Notes: generated by a model not told the origin, from the letters alone. A stretch of 13,105 bases of DNA from Savagea sp. (GCA_030152265.1 JASLHQ010000173.1:1-13105); one strand, 5' to 3'. Positions 1 through 7,733 are shown, counted from the first letter of the stretch. Numbers and translations: made by a program.

Positions 1-350
1 TCATAACGTCCCCCGTCCTCCAATGCTAACAATTGCTTTTGAATTTCTTTTTCATTGTATCCATTGTGAAACGTATGTAGTATTTTCCCGTCTTTTGAAA
101 TAATTAACGCATTCGTATCCACATCGATAATATCATCGATAATTTGCGAGAGGATCGGGACGGAATGGTAGTCGTTCACAATTTTAGAAATCGTCACCGC
201 TTCACGGCGCAATGACTCCTCCGCTTGTTTCGTATGAAAATTATCGAGAAATTCGAGTAGCAAAACGGTAACGATAAAAAGAACAAACGAAACGAGAAGC
301 AATATGGTTGCCCATAGCTTCCCGACGACTGAATTCCATATTCTATTCAT
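1..350 (-). CDS. resE: ResE sensor histidine kinase, N-terminal fragment (runs off the left edge)
   Basis: Membrane sensor kinase of the ResDE two-component system, which responds to oxygen limitation and respiratory redox state and phosphorylates ResD. Only the first 116 codons are in the window. ATG is at 350-348. The N-terminus begins MNRIWNSVVGKLW and runs into one hydrophobic segment (about residues 13-33, ending TVLLLEF), which closely resembles the start of B. subtilis ResE. The start of an extracytoplasmic sensor region follows (about residues 38-116). The second membrane segment, HAMP, PAS, HisKA and ATPase domains must lie outside the window. The gene overlaps resD by 8 nt, and its SD (GAGG, 6 nt before ATG) is inside the end of resD, so translation is probably coupled. 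It is cut by the window, not a pseudogene. Identity is secure from the N-terminus and the partner gene. Confidence 0.93.
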   Translation of the reverse strand, partial: MNRIWNSVVGKLWATILLLVSFVLFIVTVLLLEFLDNFHTKQAEESLRREAVTISKIVNDYHSVPILSQIIDDIIDVDTNALIISKDGKILHTFHNGYNEKEIQKQLLALEDGGRY

Positions 351-1062
351 TCGGAACCTCGAATTTATAACCGACACCCCAAACTGTGACGATCATTTTC
401 GAAGCTTGTTCCGATACGCGACTTAACTTTTCACGCAAACGTTTTACGTGCGTATCTACTGTACGTAAGTCACCGAAAAATTCATAATGCCATACTTCTT
501 TCAACAACTGCTCACGATCGAACACTTTGTCTGGTGATTTTGCTAAAAAGTATAATAACTCATACTCTTTCGGCGTCAAATTCACTTCTTGCCCCTCCGC
601 TGTCACGCGGTGTGCATCGTGATCAATCGTCAATTGTGGAAAGACGACGAGATCTTTCGATGATGAGTTCGCTTGTGCGTTCGGAAATGCTGCAGAACGG
701 CGAAGTAATGCCTTCACGCGCAATACTACTTCACGTGGACTGAACGGCTTCACGATATAATCGTCTGCCCCAGTTTCGAATCCTGTCACGCGATCCGACT
801 CTTCACCTTTCGCTGTTAATAAAATAACAGGTGTTAACTTCTTCTTTTCACGTAAAATTTCGAGTACTTCAAGCCCGTCCATCTCTGGCAACATAAGGTC
901 TAATAAAATACAATCGTATTCATTTTCAAGCGCTTTATCTAATGCTTCTTGACCATCGACCGCTTCATCGATTTCATATCCTTCACGTGATAAATACATA
1001 TTTAACAGACGACGAATGCGATCTTCATCATCCACAACTAATAATTTCACAGTCTCTTCCAA
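343..1062 (-). CDS. resD: ResD response regulator (OmpR/PhoB family)
   Basis: DNA-binding response regulator of ResDE. In Bacillus it activates genes for aerobic and anaerobic respiration, including resABC and cytochrome genes. I see a receiver domain (about residues 5-120) with acidic pocket D11/D12, phospho-acceptor D55, T83 and K105 in the KPFSPREV segment. A winged-helix output domain follows (about 140-235) with LTPKEYELLYFLA and DLRTVDTHVKRLREKL. I place the start at TTG 1062: SD AAAGGAG lies 8 nt upstream and the product is 239 residues, against about 240 in B. subtilis. A further in-frame TTG at 1080 is less likely, because choosing it would put the SD inside the gene. The gene overlaps resE and lies 205 bp downstream of resC, beyond a terminator, so it probably has its own promoter. 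Confidence 0.96.
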   Translation of the reverse strand: MEETVKLLVVDDEDRIRRLLNMYLSREGYEIDEAVDGQEALDKALENEYDCILLDLMLPEMDGLEVLEILREKKKLTPVILLTAKGEESDRVTGFETGADDYIVKPFSPREVVLRVKALLRRSAAFPNAQANSSSKDLVVFPQLTIDHDAHRVTAEGQEVNLTPKEYELLYFLAKSPDKVFDREQLLKEVWHYEFFGDLRTVDTHVKRLREKLSRVSEQASKMIVTVWGVGYKFEVPNE

Positions 1063-1112
1063 TGTACAGTCTCCTTTCAAACTTGAGCTTTCACAAAAGT
1101 TTCCTACTTCCT

Positions 1113-1118
1113 ATTGTA
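1113..1118 (-). promoter_or_regulatory. Candidate -10 element for resDE
   Basis: On the minus strand TACAAT (5 of 6 to the sigma-A -10) lies about 50 nt upstream of the TTG start of resD, downstream of the resC terminator. No good -35 is visible at 16-18 nt spacing, so it may need an activator or may not be real. The rest of the 205-bp resC-resD gap holds the resC terminator and otherwise AT-rich sequence with no ORF I can support. Confidence 0.3.
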
Positions 1119-1193
1119 CAAATGATTGCTAGAAAAAGAAACGAAAATACAATATTTCTGTAGACATTCATGTGTATGCGATAAGTTTCGTTT

Positions 1194-1236
1194 AAAAAAA
1201 TAGCGTATTTGTCGACATTGATCGGCAAATACGCTA
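1194..1236 (-). terminator. Rho-independent terminator after resABC
   Basis: Arms at 1201-1215 and 1222-1236 form an 11-bp perfect outer stem (TAGCGTATTTG with its complement), one imperfect position, 3 further pairs and a 6-nt loop. On the minus strand seven T follow directly (positions 1200-1194). It sits 50 nt beyond the resC stop, so it should end the resABC transcript before resD. Confidence 0.88.
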
Positions 1237-1285
1237 TCTACATTTTTTCTAGTTTTCTTACACATCACCGCAACTTTTGTACCGA

Positions 1286-2470
1286 TTACGCGTATGAGTG
1301 AAGTCCTGCAATAATTAAGTTCACGGCAATCAAGTTAAACATGATGATGATGAACCCAATAACAGCAAGCCATGCTGATTTTTTACCTTCCCAACCGCGT
1401 GAAAGACGCAAGTGAAGGAATGCAGCGTAAAAGAGCCATGTGATAAGTGCCCATACTTCTTTCGGGTCCCATCCCCAGAAACGACTCCACGCTTCGTGCG
1501 CCCAAATCATCGCGAAAATGAGTGCTCCGAGTGTAAATACTGGGAAGCCAATCAATACCGAACGATATCCGATCTCATCCATTAATTGCGAGTTCGCTTT
1601 TTTCGTTAACGGTTGAACGACCGCTGCGAGTGGACGACGGAAAATGAGTCGTAACACGATGTAAATGATCGTACCGAACAACACAGACCATGTGAATGTC
1701 GTTAATGTTTTCGCGTTCATAATCGCTGGAAGTGCTGCGATCGGTTCCATAGCATCCGGCGTGAGCAATTCATACTCATTCATTCCGAATAGTGGTGGGT
1801 TGTTGTACGTCACTTGTGCTGGACGTCCATCCTTGTCCACATAGTTAAATTCTGCTTCGTAACCTGCGATGTTGAAGCCGATTGTCGAAACGACGAAACC
1901 AATGACGAGCACGACCGTGAACATAACTGCTTCAATCCACATACGTTCTTTGGAACGACGTGACATGTCGATGTTTTTAATTAAATAAATTAAACCTGCA
2001 ACAGCCGAAATCGCGAGAATCGCTTCACCGAGCGCTGCTGTAATAACGTGAATCGTTAACCATTTACTTTTCAACGCTGGGATGAGCGGCGTAATATCAC
2101 GCGGGAACATCGTTGCGTATGAAATGATGATGACCGCAATCGGAAGTGCGAACAATCCGAGTGACGGCGTGCGATACATGAAGAAGAGCAAAATAAATGC
2201 CCCGACGAGCATCATCGCAAATGCTGTCGTAAATTCGAACATATTACTTACAGGTGCGTGACCTGAAGCGATCCAACGTGTGATGAAATAACCGATATGA
2301 GCGATAAATCCGACGATCGTAATCCAAATACCGACCGTACCGAACTTGCTCTTTTGATACGCTTTTTCAGAAGATGACTTGCGTACAGCCCCTCCGAAAA
2401 ATCCAGTTGCCACAAGGTATGTGACGAATGAGACTAACAGTAAGTTAGCGCTTAGAGACGCGTAGTCCAT
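1286..2470 (-). CDS. resC: ResC / CcsA-type cytochrome c maturation protein (haem export and ligation)
   Basis: Integral membrane subunit of the System II (Ccs) haem lyase. With ResB it moves haem across the membrane and attaches it to CXXCH apocytochromes c. The protein has 394 residues and about eight hydrophobic segments. The tryptophan-rich WWD signature of the CcmC/CcsA haem-handling family is at about residues 324-345 (FWGWDPKEVWALITW). Conserved-type histidines are visible at H58, H141, H325 and H391, near where this family places haem ligands. ATG at 2470 overlaps the TAA of resB by one base (TAATG), which implies coupled translation. The SD is a G-rich run 10 nt upstream, within the 3' end of resB. 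It is the last gene of the resABC unit and is followed by a strong terminator. Length and motifs are normal for the family. Confidence 0.95.
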   Translation of the reverse strand: MDYASLSANLLLVSFVTYLVATGFFGGAVRKSSSEKAYQKSKFGTVGIWITIVGFIAHIGYFITRWIASGHAPVSNMFEFTTAFAMMLVGAFILLFFMYRTPSLGLFALPIAVIIISYATMFPRDITPLIPALKSKWLTIHVITAALGEAILAISAVAGLIYLIKNIDMSRRSKERMWIEAVMFTVVLVIGFVVSTIGFNIAGYEAEFNYVDKDGRPAQVTYNNPPLFGMNEYELLTPDAMEPIAALPAIMNAKTLTTFTWSVLFGTIIYIVLRLIFRRPLAAVVQPLTKKANSQLMDEIGYRSVLIGFPVFTLGALIFAMIWAHEAWSRFWGWDPKEVWALITWLFYAAFLHLRLSRGWEGKKSAWLAVIGFIIIMFNLIAVNLIIAGLHSYA

Positions 2471-4134
2471 TACTCATTTTCCCCCTTCTTTTCTTTGAAA
2501 CGTTCCTTCTCTTCTTTTTCAAGATCCTCCCGATCTTCATACGGAGGTAATTGAACATGTTCATTCACTGTATCGATATCTTTCATTAAACCGAACCAGT
2601 TTTTATTCGTATGACCCGCGAGGAGAAGTTCTCCTTCTTTACCCGTACTGATCCATACACGACGATGCTGCCAATACGAACCTTGCGCAACACCAATCAT
2701 GAAGATAACGCCACCGATTAATAAAATCCATAACGTTTTATCTTTTCGAATGACGAGCCCTGAAATATCACGTGTATCCGCTGCGACAAACTTCATTTCG
2801 TAAAGATTTTCTTCTGTCTCTAACGTTTGACGAATGGCGACGAAGCTCGTTTCGCCTTTTGGTGTTTCAGGCGTCGTCATTTTAAAAATGAATGCAGGGT
2901 TATTTGGAACTGGAGACAAGTTTTGCGGTTCTCCATCTTTAATACCCGCATAGTCTGAATAGTAGTCTAAAATTTCAACTTTTACTCCATTGCCTAAATC
3001 ATAAGACTTCTCTGGATTATCTAGCTGGATTGTCAATTGACCGAGCGATTCTCCAGTAGCTTTTTCATTGAGTGAAAATGTCATCGAATACAGTTCATCC
3101 AAACGATAGTCCATCTGGAAAATGCTGTATCCATCATGCGTTAATGGTTCATTTACGATGATTGGATGACGTTTCACTTCTTCTAATTCTGTCGTACCTG
3201 GAAGTGCGCCATCTTTATCTTTGTACAAAACAGCATCTGTTTGATAATTTTTCGCAATCATTCCAGCTTTATCGAGCGCCTTACCGAAAACTTCGTCCGC
3301 CTCTTCTTTAGAGTAATACTCCATTGTGAAGCCTTCGCTCTCGATATAATAACCTGGTGCTGACGGAATTGCTTTACGTTCTCCTTCTCGAATCCACATC
3401 TCTTCGTCGATGTAAAATCCTGGAAGTCCACGCAATAATATTCCAACTAAGAAAATGATGAGTCCCGTATGGTTCACATACGGACCCCAACGAGAGAAAC
3501 GCCCTTTTTCAGCGAGCATTGCCCCGTCTTCTACTTTGACATTGTACTTTAATTTTTTAAACTGTTCAGCTGACTGTTCAACGGATTGTTCAGGATGATC
3601 CACTTGCCCTGCTCCATAAATACGTTGACGTTTCATGAAAGAAGGGTGACGGCGTGTTCGTTGTTTCTTTAATGATTTGTAAAGCGGTACGACGCGGTCG
3701 ACACTCGCAATAATAATCGACACTCCAAGCATCCCGACTAAAATTTTAAACCACCAACTACTGTACATGTCGTTAAATCCGAGCATATGGTACACTTTTC
3801 CGACTACACCGTAGTGTAATTCGTAATAAGCAGCTACTTCTTCCTCTGTTTGTGCTGCGACGTACATCTTTTGTGGCAGCAACGTTCCGATCGCACTCGT
3901 TACAAGTAAAATAACGATGATCCAAACACCGACTGTTACGCTGGAGAAGAAGTTCCACGTTTTGTCGATGATTGACATGTTGTGCGTTTTCGAACGACGT
4001 GCTGCACCTTCATAGCGCATGTCGGCAATTTTACGTTCTTGTGCCTCTTCTGAAAGTGGTCTACCGCAAGCTTCACAAAGCTCTGTTCCTTCCGGATTGA
4101 CGTGACCACACTGACATTTAATTGTGTTGCCCAT
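2470..4134 (-). CDS. resB: ResB / Ccs1-type cytochrome c maturation protein with N-terminal zinc ribbon
   Basis: Partner of ResC in the System II haem ligation complex at the outer face of the membrane. The 554-residue protein starts with a small zinc-ribbon-like module (cysteines C7, C9, C20, C23), as Bacillus ResB does. It then has hydrophobic segments at about 63-86, 129-149 and 219-236, a large extracytoplasmic domain (about 240-465), a final membrane segment (about 468-488) and a charged cytoplasmic tail ending in Glu/Lys. The start is ATG with SD AAGGAG, which overlaps the TAA stop of resA (TAAGGAG). The gap to resA is 14 nt and the gene overlaps resC by one base. The short zinc ribbon is a known feature of the Bacillus branch, not a fusion unique to this genome. 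Confidence 0.95.
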   Translation of the reverse strand: MGNTIKCQCGHVNPEGTELCEACGRPLSEEAQERKIADMRYEGAARRSKTHNMSIIDKTWNFFSSVTVGVWIIVILLVTSAIGTLLPQKMYVAAQTEEEVAAYYELHYGVVGKVYHMLGFNDMYSSWWFKILVGMLGVSIIIASVDRVVPLYKSLKKQRTRRHPSFMKRQRIYGAGQVDHPEQSVEQSAEQFKKLKYNVKVEDGAMLAEKGRFSRWGPYVNHTGLIIFLVGILLRGLPGFYIDEEMWIREGERKAIPSAPGYYIESEGFTMEYYSKEEADEVFGKALDKAGMIAKNYQTDAVLYKDKDGALPGTTELEEVKRHPIIVNEPLTHDGYSIFQMDYRLDELYSMTFSLNEKATGESLGQLTIQLDNPEKSYDLGNGVKVEILDYYSDYAGIKDGEPQNLSPVPNNPAFIFKMTTPETPKGETSFVAIRQTLETEENLYEMKFVAADTRDISGLVIRKDKTLWILLIGGVIFMIGVAQGSYWQHRRVWISTGKEGELLLAGHTNKNWFGLMKDIDTVNEHVQLPPYEDREDLEKEEKERFKEKKGENE

Positions 4135-4148
4135 CTTTATCGTACTCC

Positions 4149-4694
4149 TTACTTTTCAGGTCGAATCATTTCCATGTAATGTTTCACTTGTTCTTCAGAC
4201 ATTTCACGTGTCACAATGTCGACGATTTTTCCATTCGGGTCGATTAAAATGGTCGTCGGTAACGGTTTGATGCGGTACGCTTCTTTCACCGCTTCCGTTT
4301 TGTCAATCGCAATCGGGAATGTTAAGCCGTATGCGTTTCGGAATGAGCTCACTTTCAAGTCTGTTTCTTTGACGTTCACTGCAAGCACTTCTACTCCTTG
4401 GTCTTTAAAAACATTGTACTGGCTTTCCATATGCGGCATTTCACGTTTACACGGTGCACACCACGTACCCCAGAAGTTCAAAAAGACACCTTTTCCTTGA
4501 TAGTCTGATAATCGATGAACATTACCTTCTAAATCTACTAATTGGAAATCGGGTGCTTGATCTCCGATTGCTAGCGTTCGTCCTTTTCCAGGCTCCAGTG
4601 CTAATCCTACAATAATTACAATAACAAATAATGTTAAAACGATTCCGCGTCGAATCGTTCGATTGCGTTTACGATCTACTTTCTTCGTACTCAC
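4149..4694 (-). CDS. resA: ResA membrane-anchored thiol-disulfide oxidoreductase
   Basis: Extracytoplasmic thioredoxin-like protein that reduces the CXXCH cysteines of apocytochrome c so that haem can be attached by ResBC. I start it at GTG 4694: GGAGG lies 7 nt upstream and the 181-residue product matches B. subtilis ResA (179). An in-frame ATG at 4736 would start upstream of the likely transcription start. The N-terminus is basic, then one membrane anchor (about residues 18-33). A TlpA/ResA-type thioredoxin fold follows with FWGTWCAPC (C79, C82) and the cis-proline loop PLPTT (P146). The residue after the first cysteine is Ala, whereas B. subtilis has Glu (CEPC). First gene of resABC, with a candidate promoter just upstream. 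Confidence 0.95.
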   Translation of the reverse strand: MSTKKVDRKRNRTIRRGIVLTLFVIVIIVGLALEPGKGRTLAIGDQAPDFQLVDLEGNVHRLSDYQGKGVFLNFWGTWCAPCKREMPHMESQYNVFKDQGVEVLAVNVKETDLKVSSFRNAYGLTFPIAIDKTEAVKEAYRIKPLPTTILIDPNGKIVDIVTREMSEEQVKHYMEMIRPEK

Positions 4695-4720
4695 ACAGCA
4701 ACCTCCTACTCTTTTTTTAC

Positions 4721-4729
4721 AGTATACCA
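4721..4729 (-). promoter_or_regulatory. Candidate extended -10 promoter for resABC
   Basis: The minus strand reads TGGTATACT: a TGn extension plus TATACT, 5 of 6 to the sigma-A -10. A start about 7 nt downstream would give a leader of roughly 20 nt carrying the GGAGG of resA. No clear -35 is seen, as is common for extended -10 or activator-dependent promoters. ResD control is known for resA in B. subtilis, but I cannot identify a ResD site here. Confidence 0.5.
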
Positions 4730-4735
4730 AAATCA

Positions 4736-4763
4736 AGCGTGCTCGTTTTTAATGAAACACGCT
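4736..4763 (-). terminator. Weak hairpin between rluB and resA, possible terminator
   Basis: AGCGTG and CACGCT (4736-4741 and 4758-4763) can pair across a 16-nt loop. On the minus strand a T-rich but broken run (TTGATTTTGG) follows. It is placed where rluB transcription would end, directly before the resA -10. The stem is short and the loop long, so it is uncertain. Confidence 0.3.
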
Positions 4764-4777
4764 CATTTGTGAACAAT

Positions 4778-5509
4778 TTATTTTAATTGTCCACGCTCTG
4801 CGAGAACGCGTAATTGCTTCACTTCATGAATCGTGAGCGGTCGATATTCGCCTGCATTCATCCCGACTAAATCGAGCACTCCGAAACGTTCACGCTTCAA
4901 TTTATCAACAGGGTAGCCGATATGATCAAACATGCGACGCACTTGTCGATTGCGCCCTTCATGAATCGTAATCTCTACAATGGCACGTTGTCTCTCTTTA
5001 TCGATTGAACGCGTCTTTACATAAGCAGGTGCCGTCTTTCCGTCTTCTAACTCTACACCTCGCGCTAATTTTTTCAAATCTTCCCGACGTGGAATCCCAC
5101 GTACTCGCGCAAAATATGTTTTCGGCACTTCATATTTCGGATGCGTTAATAAATAAGAAAAGTCACCGTCATTCGTCATTAATAATAAACCTGACGTATC
5201 GTAGTCTAAGCGCCCTACGGGGAAAATACGCTCTTCCACTTGTGGCATGAGGTCGAGAACCGTTTTTCTTCCTCGATCGTCCTCGACTGTCGATAAATAC
5301 CCTGTCGGCTTATAAAGTAAGTAATAAACAAATTCTTCTTTCACAATTTCAACACCGTTCACTGCTACTCGATCTTTATTGCTCACTTTCGTCCCAAGTT
5401 CACGAACGACTTCACCATTCACTTCTACAACGCCATCTAATATTAATTGCTCCGCTTTACGTCTCGATGCGATTCCGGCCTGTGCAATCACTTTTTGTAA
5501 TCGTTCCAT
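4778..5509 (-). CDS. rluB: RluB-type 23S rRNA pseudouridine synthase
   Basis: Converts a uridine to pseudouridine in the peptidyl-transferase region of 23S rRNA (position 2605 in E. coli numbering for RluB). The 243-residue protein has an N-terminal S4 RNA-binding domain (about 1-60, MERLQKVIAQAGIASRRKAE). The RsuA/RluB/E/F catalytic domain has GRLDYDTSGLLLMTNDG at 99-115 with catalytic D102 and the C-terminal signature EGRNRQVRRMF at 184-194. The start is ATG with SD AAAGGTGG 10 nt upstream. The 53-bp gap to scpB is AT-rich; it has several TATA-like stretches but no promoter I can assign. In B. subtilis dacB, spmA and spmB lie between scpB and rluB, and they are missing here. Confidence 0.94.
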   Translation of the reverse strand: MERLQKVIAQAGIASRRKAEQLILDGVVEVNGEVVRELGTKVSNKDRVAVNGVEIVKEEFVYYLLYKPTGYLSTVEDDRGRKTVLDLMPQVEERIFPVGRLDYDTSGLLLMTNDGDFSYLLTHPKYEVPKTYFARVRGIPRREDLKKLARGVELEDGKTAPAYVKTRSIDKERQRAIVEITIHEGRNRQVRRMFDHIGYPVDKLKRERFGVLDLVGMNAGEYRPLTIHEVKQLRVLAERGQLK

Positions 5510-5562
5510 TAATGTGTTACCACCTTTATTTATAATTATCTTTTATGATAGTATGATGAATA

Positions 5563-6117
5563 TTATGAAAATGCCTCTTTAAATTGTGACATAAATAAGT
5601 CAGTTTCTTCACGATCATCTTCACGTGTCGGCAAGGGCGGTAATTGTTCGAGCGTTTCCAATCCGAATTGCTCTAAAAACAAATCCGTCGTGCCGTATAA
5701 AATCGGTCGACCAATTTGATCAAGACGACCTTGTTCATGAATGAGCTCACGTTGAACGAGTCGTTGCAAAGGTCCATCACTGCTCACTCCTCTTATATCA
5801 TCGACTTCTACGCGTGTAATCGGTTGTTTATACGCGATGATAGCGAGCACTTCTAAAGCTGCTTGACTTAAAGACGATGCGACACGCTCAGCCATCAACT
5901 GCTCCACTTGCTCACTAAACTGTTTCTTCGTCACAAATTTATAGCGGTTACCATATTTTTTTAACTGGATGCCTCGCTTTTCATCTTGCTCTAATTTTAG
6001 CATCCACTGCTTTAACTGTTCTTCTGTACATGTCGTGAATTGGTTCAGTTGTTTTAAAGTGATTCCTTCCTCTCCACGAACGTACAACAAACTTTCAATC
6101 AATGCTTCATCAAGCAC
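5563..6117 (-). CDS. scpB: ScpB, condensin (SMC) accessory protein
   Basis: Forms the SMC-ScpA-ScpB condensin complex used in chromosome segregation. The protein is small and acidic with paired winged-helix domains. Clear family segments are SLSQAALEVLAIIAYKQPIT in the middle and ILYGTTDLFLEQFGL followed by LEQLPPLP near the end. I favour the GTG at 6117 (184 residues), which has AAAAGAGGTGA placed 5-8 nt upstream. Another in-frame GTG at 6126 overlaps the scpA stop as GTGA and would add three residues, but its SD would abut the start codon. Either way it follows scpA directly and is translationally linked to it. Length is close to the B. subtilis protein (about 197). Confidence 0.95.
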   Translation of the reverse strand: MLDEALIESLLYVRGEEGITLKQLNQFTTCTEEQLKQWMLKLEQDEKRGIQLKKYGNRYKFVTKKQFSEQVEQLMAERVASSLSQAALEVLAIIAYKQPITRVEVDDIRGVSSDGPLQRLVQRELIHEQGRLDQIGRPILYGTTDLFLEQFGLETLEQLPPLPTREDDREETDLFMSQFKEAFS

Positions 6118-6122
6118 TCGAA

Positions 6123-6830
6123 TCACCTCTTTTCAATATATACTTCGTCAAAATTATGCTGTTGTGTCGCACGCACTTGTCCGTCACGCATTAAATGCAA
6201 TATCGCAAAAAATGTCATCACTAATTGCGAGCGATCATACGTTTCAAACAATTCATCGAATCGACAGGCACCATCATGTCTGTCCAATGCGGATAACACT
6301 TGAATGACCGCTTCTTCTACTGTAACAGACGAACGTCCGACACGCGCTTTTTTCGGTTCTTGTTTCACTTGTTTTTTGAGCATCTTTTGGAAAGCTTTTA
6401 CGAGGTCAAACACGTTAAATGTTTCCTCTTCTTCCATAGCTTCCACTACGGTTGGGAATTTCGCATAATGTTTGCGCTCTTCCTCATAAGATGCTTCTAA
6501 TTGGAGCGCTGCTTTTTTATACTGTTCGTAACGCAGTAAACGTTCGACGAGCGACTCCCTCGGGTCTTCCTCTTCTTCAACGACCTCTTCCAATTCTTCA
6601 TGAACAGGCAGTAACATTTTGCTCTTAATTTCAATTAGCGTGGCCGCGAGCACTAAATATTCCCCTAGTTCATCTAGTTGTAAAATCGACATCGTTTCGA
6701 TATGCTCGACATACTGACTCGTTAATTCTTTCATCGGAATATCGTAAATATCGATTTCTAATCTTTTAATTAAATGGAGGAGCAAATCGAGTGGACCTTC
6801 ATATATACTTAATTTTACTTCGTAACTCAT
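6123..6830 (-). CDS. scpA: ScpA, condensin kleisin subunit
   Basis: Kleisin that bridges the SMC heads and binds ScpB. The 235-residue protein begins with the conserved N-terminal segment YEGPLDLLLHLIKRLEIDIYD (about 10-30), followed by LVLAATLIEIKSKMLLP (about 60-76). An acidic linker (EELEEVVEEEEDPRE) comes next, and a C-terminal winged helix near LVMTFFAILHLMRDGQV, ending EVYIEKR. The start is ATG 6830 with SD AAAGGTGG at spacing 7. That SD is one half of a palindrome shared with the divergent DUF309 gene, whose start codon is only 30 bp away. Any scpA promoter must therefore lie inside the DUF309 coding region unless the message is leaderless. Confidence 0.96.
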   Translation of the reverse strand: MSYEVKLSIYEGPLDLLLHLIKRLEIDIYDIPMKELTSQYVEHIETMSILQLDELGEYLVLAATLIEIKSKMLLPVHEELEEVVEEEEDPRESLVERLLRYEQYKKAALQLEASYEEERKHYAKFPTVVEAMEEEETFNVFDLVKAFQKMLKKQVKQEPKKARVGRSSVTVEEAVIQVLSALDRHDGACRFDELFETYDRSQLVMTFFAILHLMRDGQVRATQQHNFDEVYIEKR

Positions 6831-6840
6831 GTAACGACCA

Positions 6841-6852
6841 CCTTTATAAAGG
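6841..6852. promoter_or_regulatory. Perfect 12-bp palindrome holding both divergent Shine-Dalgarno sequences
   Basis: CCTTTATAAAGG is its own reverse complement. Its minus-strand reading provides AAAGGTGG for scpA and its plus-strand reading provides AAAGGA for the DUF309 gene, each 7 nt from its start codon. The whole gap between the two start codons is 30 bp, too short for two normal promoters. The palindrome could also serve as an operator, or its TATAAA core as a -10, but either role is inference. Confidence 0.7.
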
Positions 6853-6860
6853 ACTGATTA

Positions 6861-7316
6861 ATGATGATGTATTGGCAAGATCGACGCTTTCTTCAATTTA
6901 TGCGCTACTTCAATGAAACGCGTGACTATTTTGAGTGTCATGAAGTGTTGGAGGAATTGTGGATTGATACAGGTGTACGGACGAAAAAACACGTACTTCC
7001 TTTACTCATACTCATTTCCACCTCATTGTATCATTGGCGAAGAGGAAATTTATGCGGCGCTGAAAAAACGATGCGCAACGCTTTAAAACGCTTTGACGAA
7101 GTGGAGTGGGACGAGCCTCATATCGACAAAACATTATTGTACAACCAATGCGAGCACGCGCTTCAATCGATTGAACGTCAAATGGCGTTTCGCCCTTTTG
7201 TCATCGAAACCGACCCTTCTCTCCTTTGGCGACGAGTGACGATCGAAGAAGCTCCTGAACATATCCTTCTCCATAAACATGTACATGTCTTTCAAAAATA
7301 CCGTAAAAAGACATGA
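6861..7316 (+). CDS. DUF309 family protein (YpuF-like), function unknown
   Basis: Small helical protein of 151 residues and the only plus-strand gene here. It carries the DUF309 signature RDYFECHEVLEELW (21-34), with the characteristic His-Glu pair and Trp, and a second conserved stretch SLYHWRRGNLCGAEKTMRNA (55-74). Family members occur in many bacilli next to ribT or scpA; the biochemical role is not known and I do not assign one. Start ATG 6861 has SD AAAGGA at spacing 7. Two further in-frame ATGs follow immediately (6864, 6867), so the exact start could be up to two codons later. The gene is divergent from scpA and convergent with ribT, ending at a shared two-way terminator. Confidence 0.9.
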   Translation: MMMYWQDRRFLQFMRYFNETRDYFECHEVLEELWIDTGVRTKKHVLPLLILISTSLYHWRRGNLCGAEKTMRNALKRFDEVEWDEPHIDKTLLYNQCEHALQSIERQMAFRPFVIETDPSLLWRRVTIEEAPEHILLHKHVHVFQKYRKKT

Positions 7317-7321
7317 AAACA

Positions 7322-7362
7322 CGTGTAGACAAAGTGAGGTCACTTTGTCTACACGGTTTTTT
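7322..7362. terminator. Bidirectional rho-independent terminator between DUF309 gene and ribT
   Basis: Arms CGTGTAGACAAAGTGA (7322-7337) and its exact complement (7340-7355) make a 16-bp perfect inverted repeat with only GG between, so the innermost pairs must open into a small loop. Six T follow on the plus strand (7357-7362) and four T after a short gap on the minus strand (from AAAA at 7317-7320). It ends two convergent transcripts, and its T-run overlaps the ribT stop codon. Confidence 0.95.
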
Positions 7363-7702
7363 ACTTCAAAAACATTCTCGTATGTACCGTACCTTTCGCG
7401 GTCATATGTCCGTATTTTTCATACATTTGATCCACGAGGTACCGCGCGATTCCTTCATTGCGATACGAAGGATTAACAGAGAGATGTTGCAATGTCCATT
7501 CTCCTTCTTCCTCATCTACCATCACACCGACGAGTGCAATAAAATCTTCTTCACGCTTCAATAAATAAAGATGCCAATTCGGATCTTCTTGATAAAGCGT
7601 AATCGTTTCTTGTAACTTTTTTAACATTTTTTCTGTCGGTATGTACGATAAAAAACCCATCGCAATTTTTTCATACGCTTTTCGATAACGAAAAAGTTCC
7701 AC
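7361..7702 (-). CDS. ribT: RibT-like GNAT acetyltransferase
   Basis: Predicted N-acetyltransferase of the GNAT fold, resembling RibT of the B. subtilis riboflavin locus, whose substrate is uncertain. The start is GTG 7702 with SD AGAAGGG 6 nt upstream, giving 113 residues; B. subtilis RibT has about 124. The longer open frame that begins at 7813 has an N-terminal part unlike any GNAT and overlaps another ORF, so I reject it. Recognisable parts are YRKAYEKIAMGFLSYIP at the N-terminus and the acetyl-CoA loop LSVNPSYRNEGIARYLVD (about 73-90) with the R-x-x-G-x-A core. It lies 31 nt after a small membrane ORF and downstream of lysA. No riboflavin genes are present in the window, so it is detached from its usual operon. 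Confidence 0.85.
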   Translation of the reverse strand: MELFRYRKAYEKIAMGFLSYIPTEKMLKKLQETITLYQEDPNWHLYLLKREEDFIALVGVMVDEEEGEWTLQHLSVNPSYRNEGIARYLVDQMYEKYGHMTAKGTVHTRMFLK

Positions 7703-7733
7703 AATTATCCCTTCTTTTCTAATTGTCGTTGCG

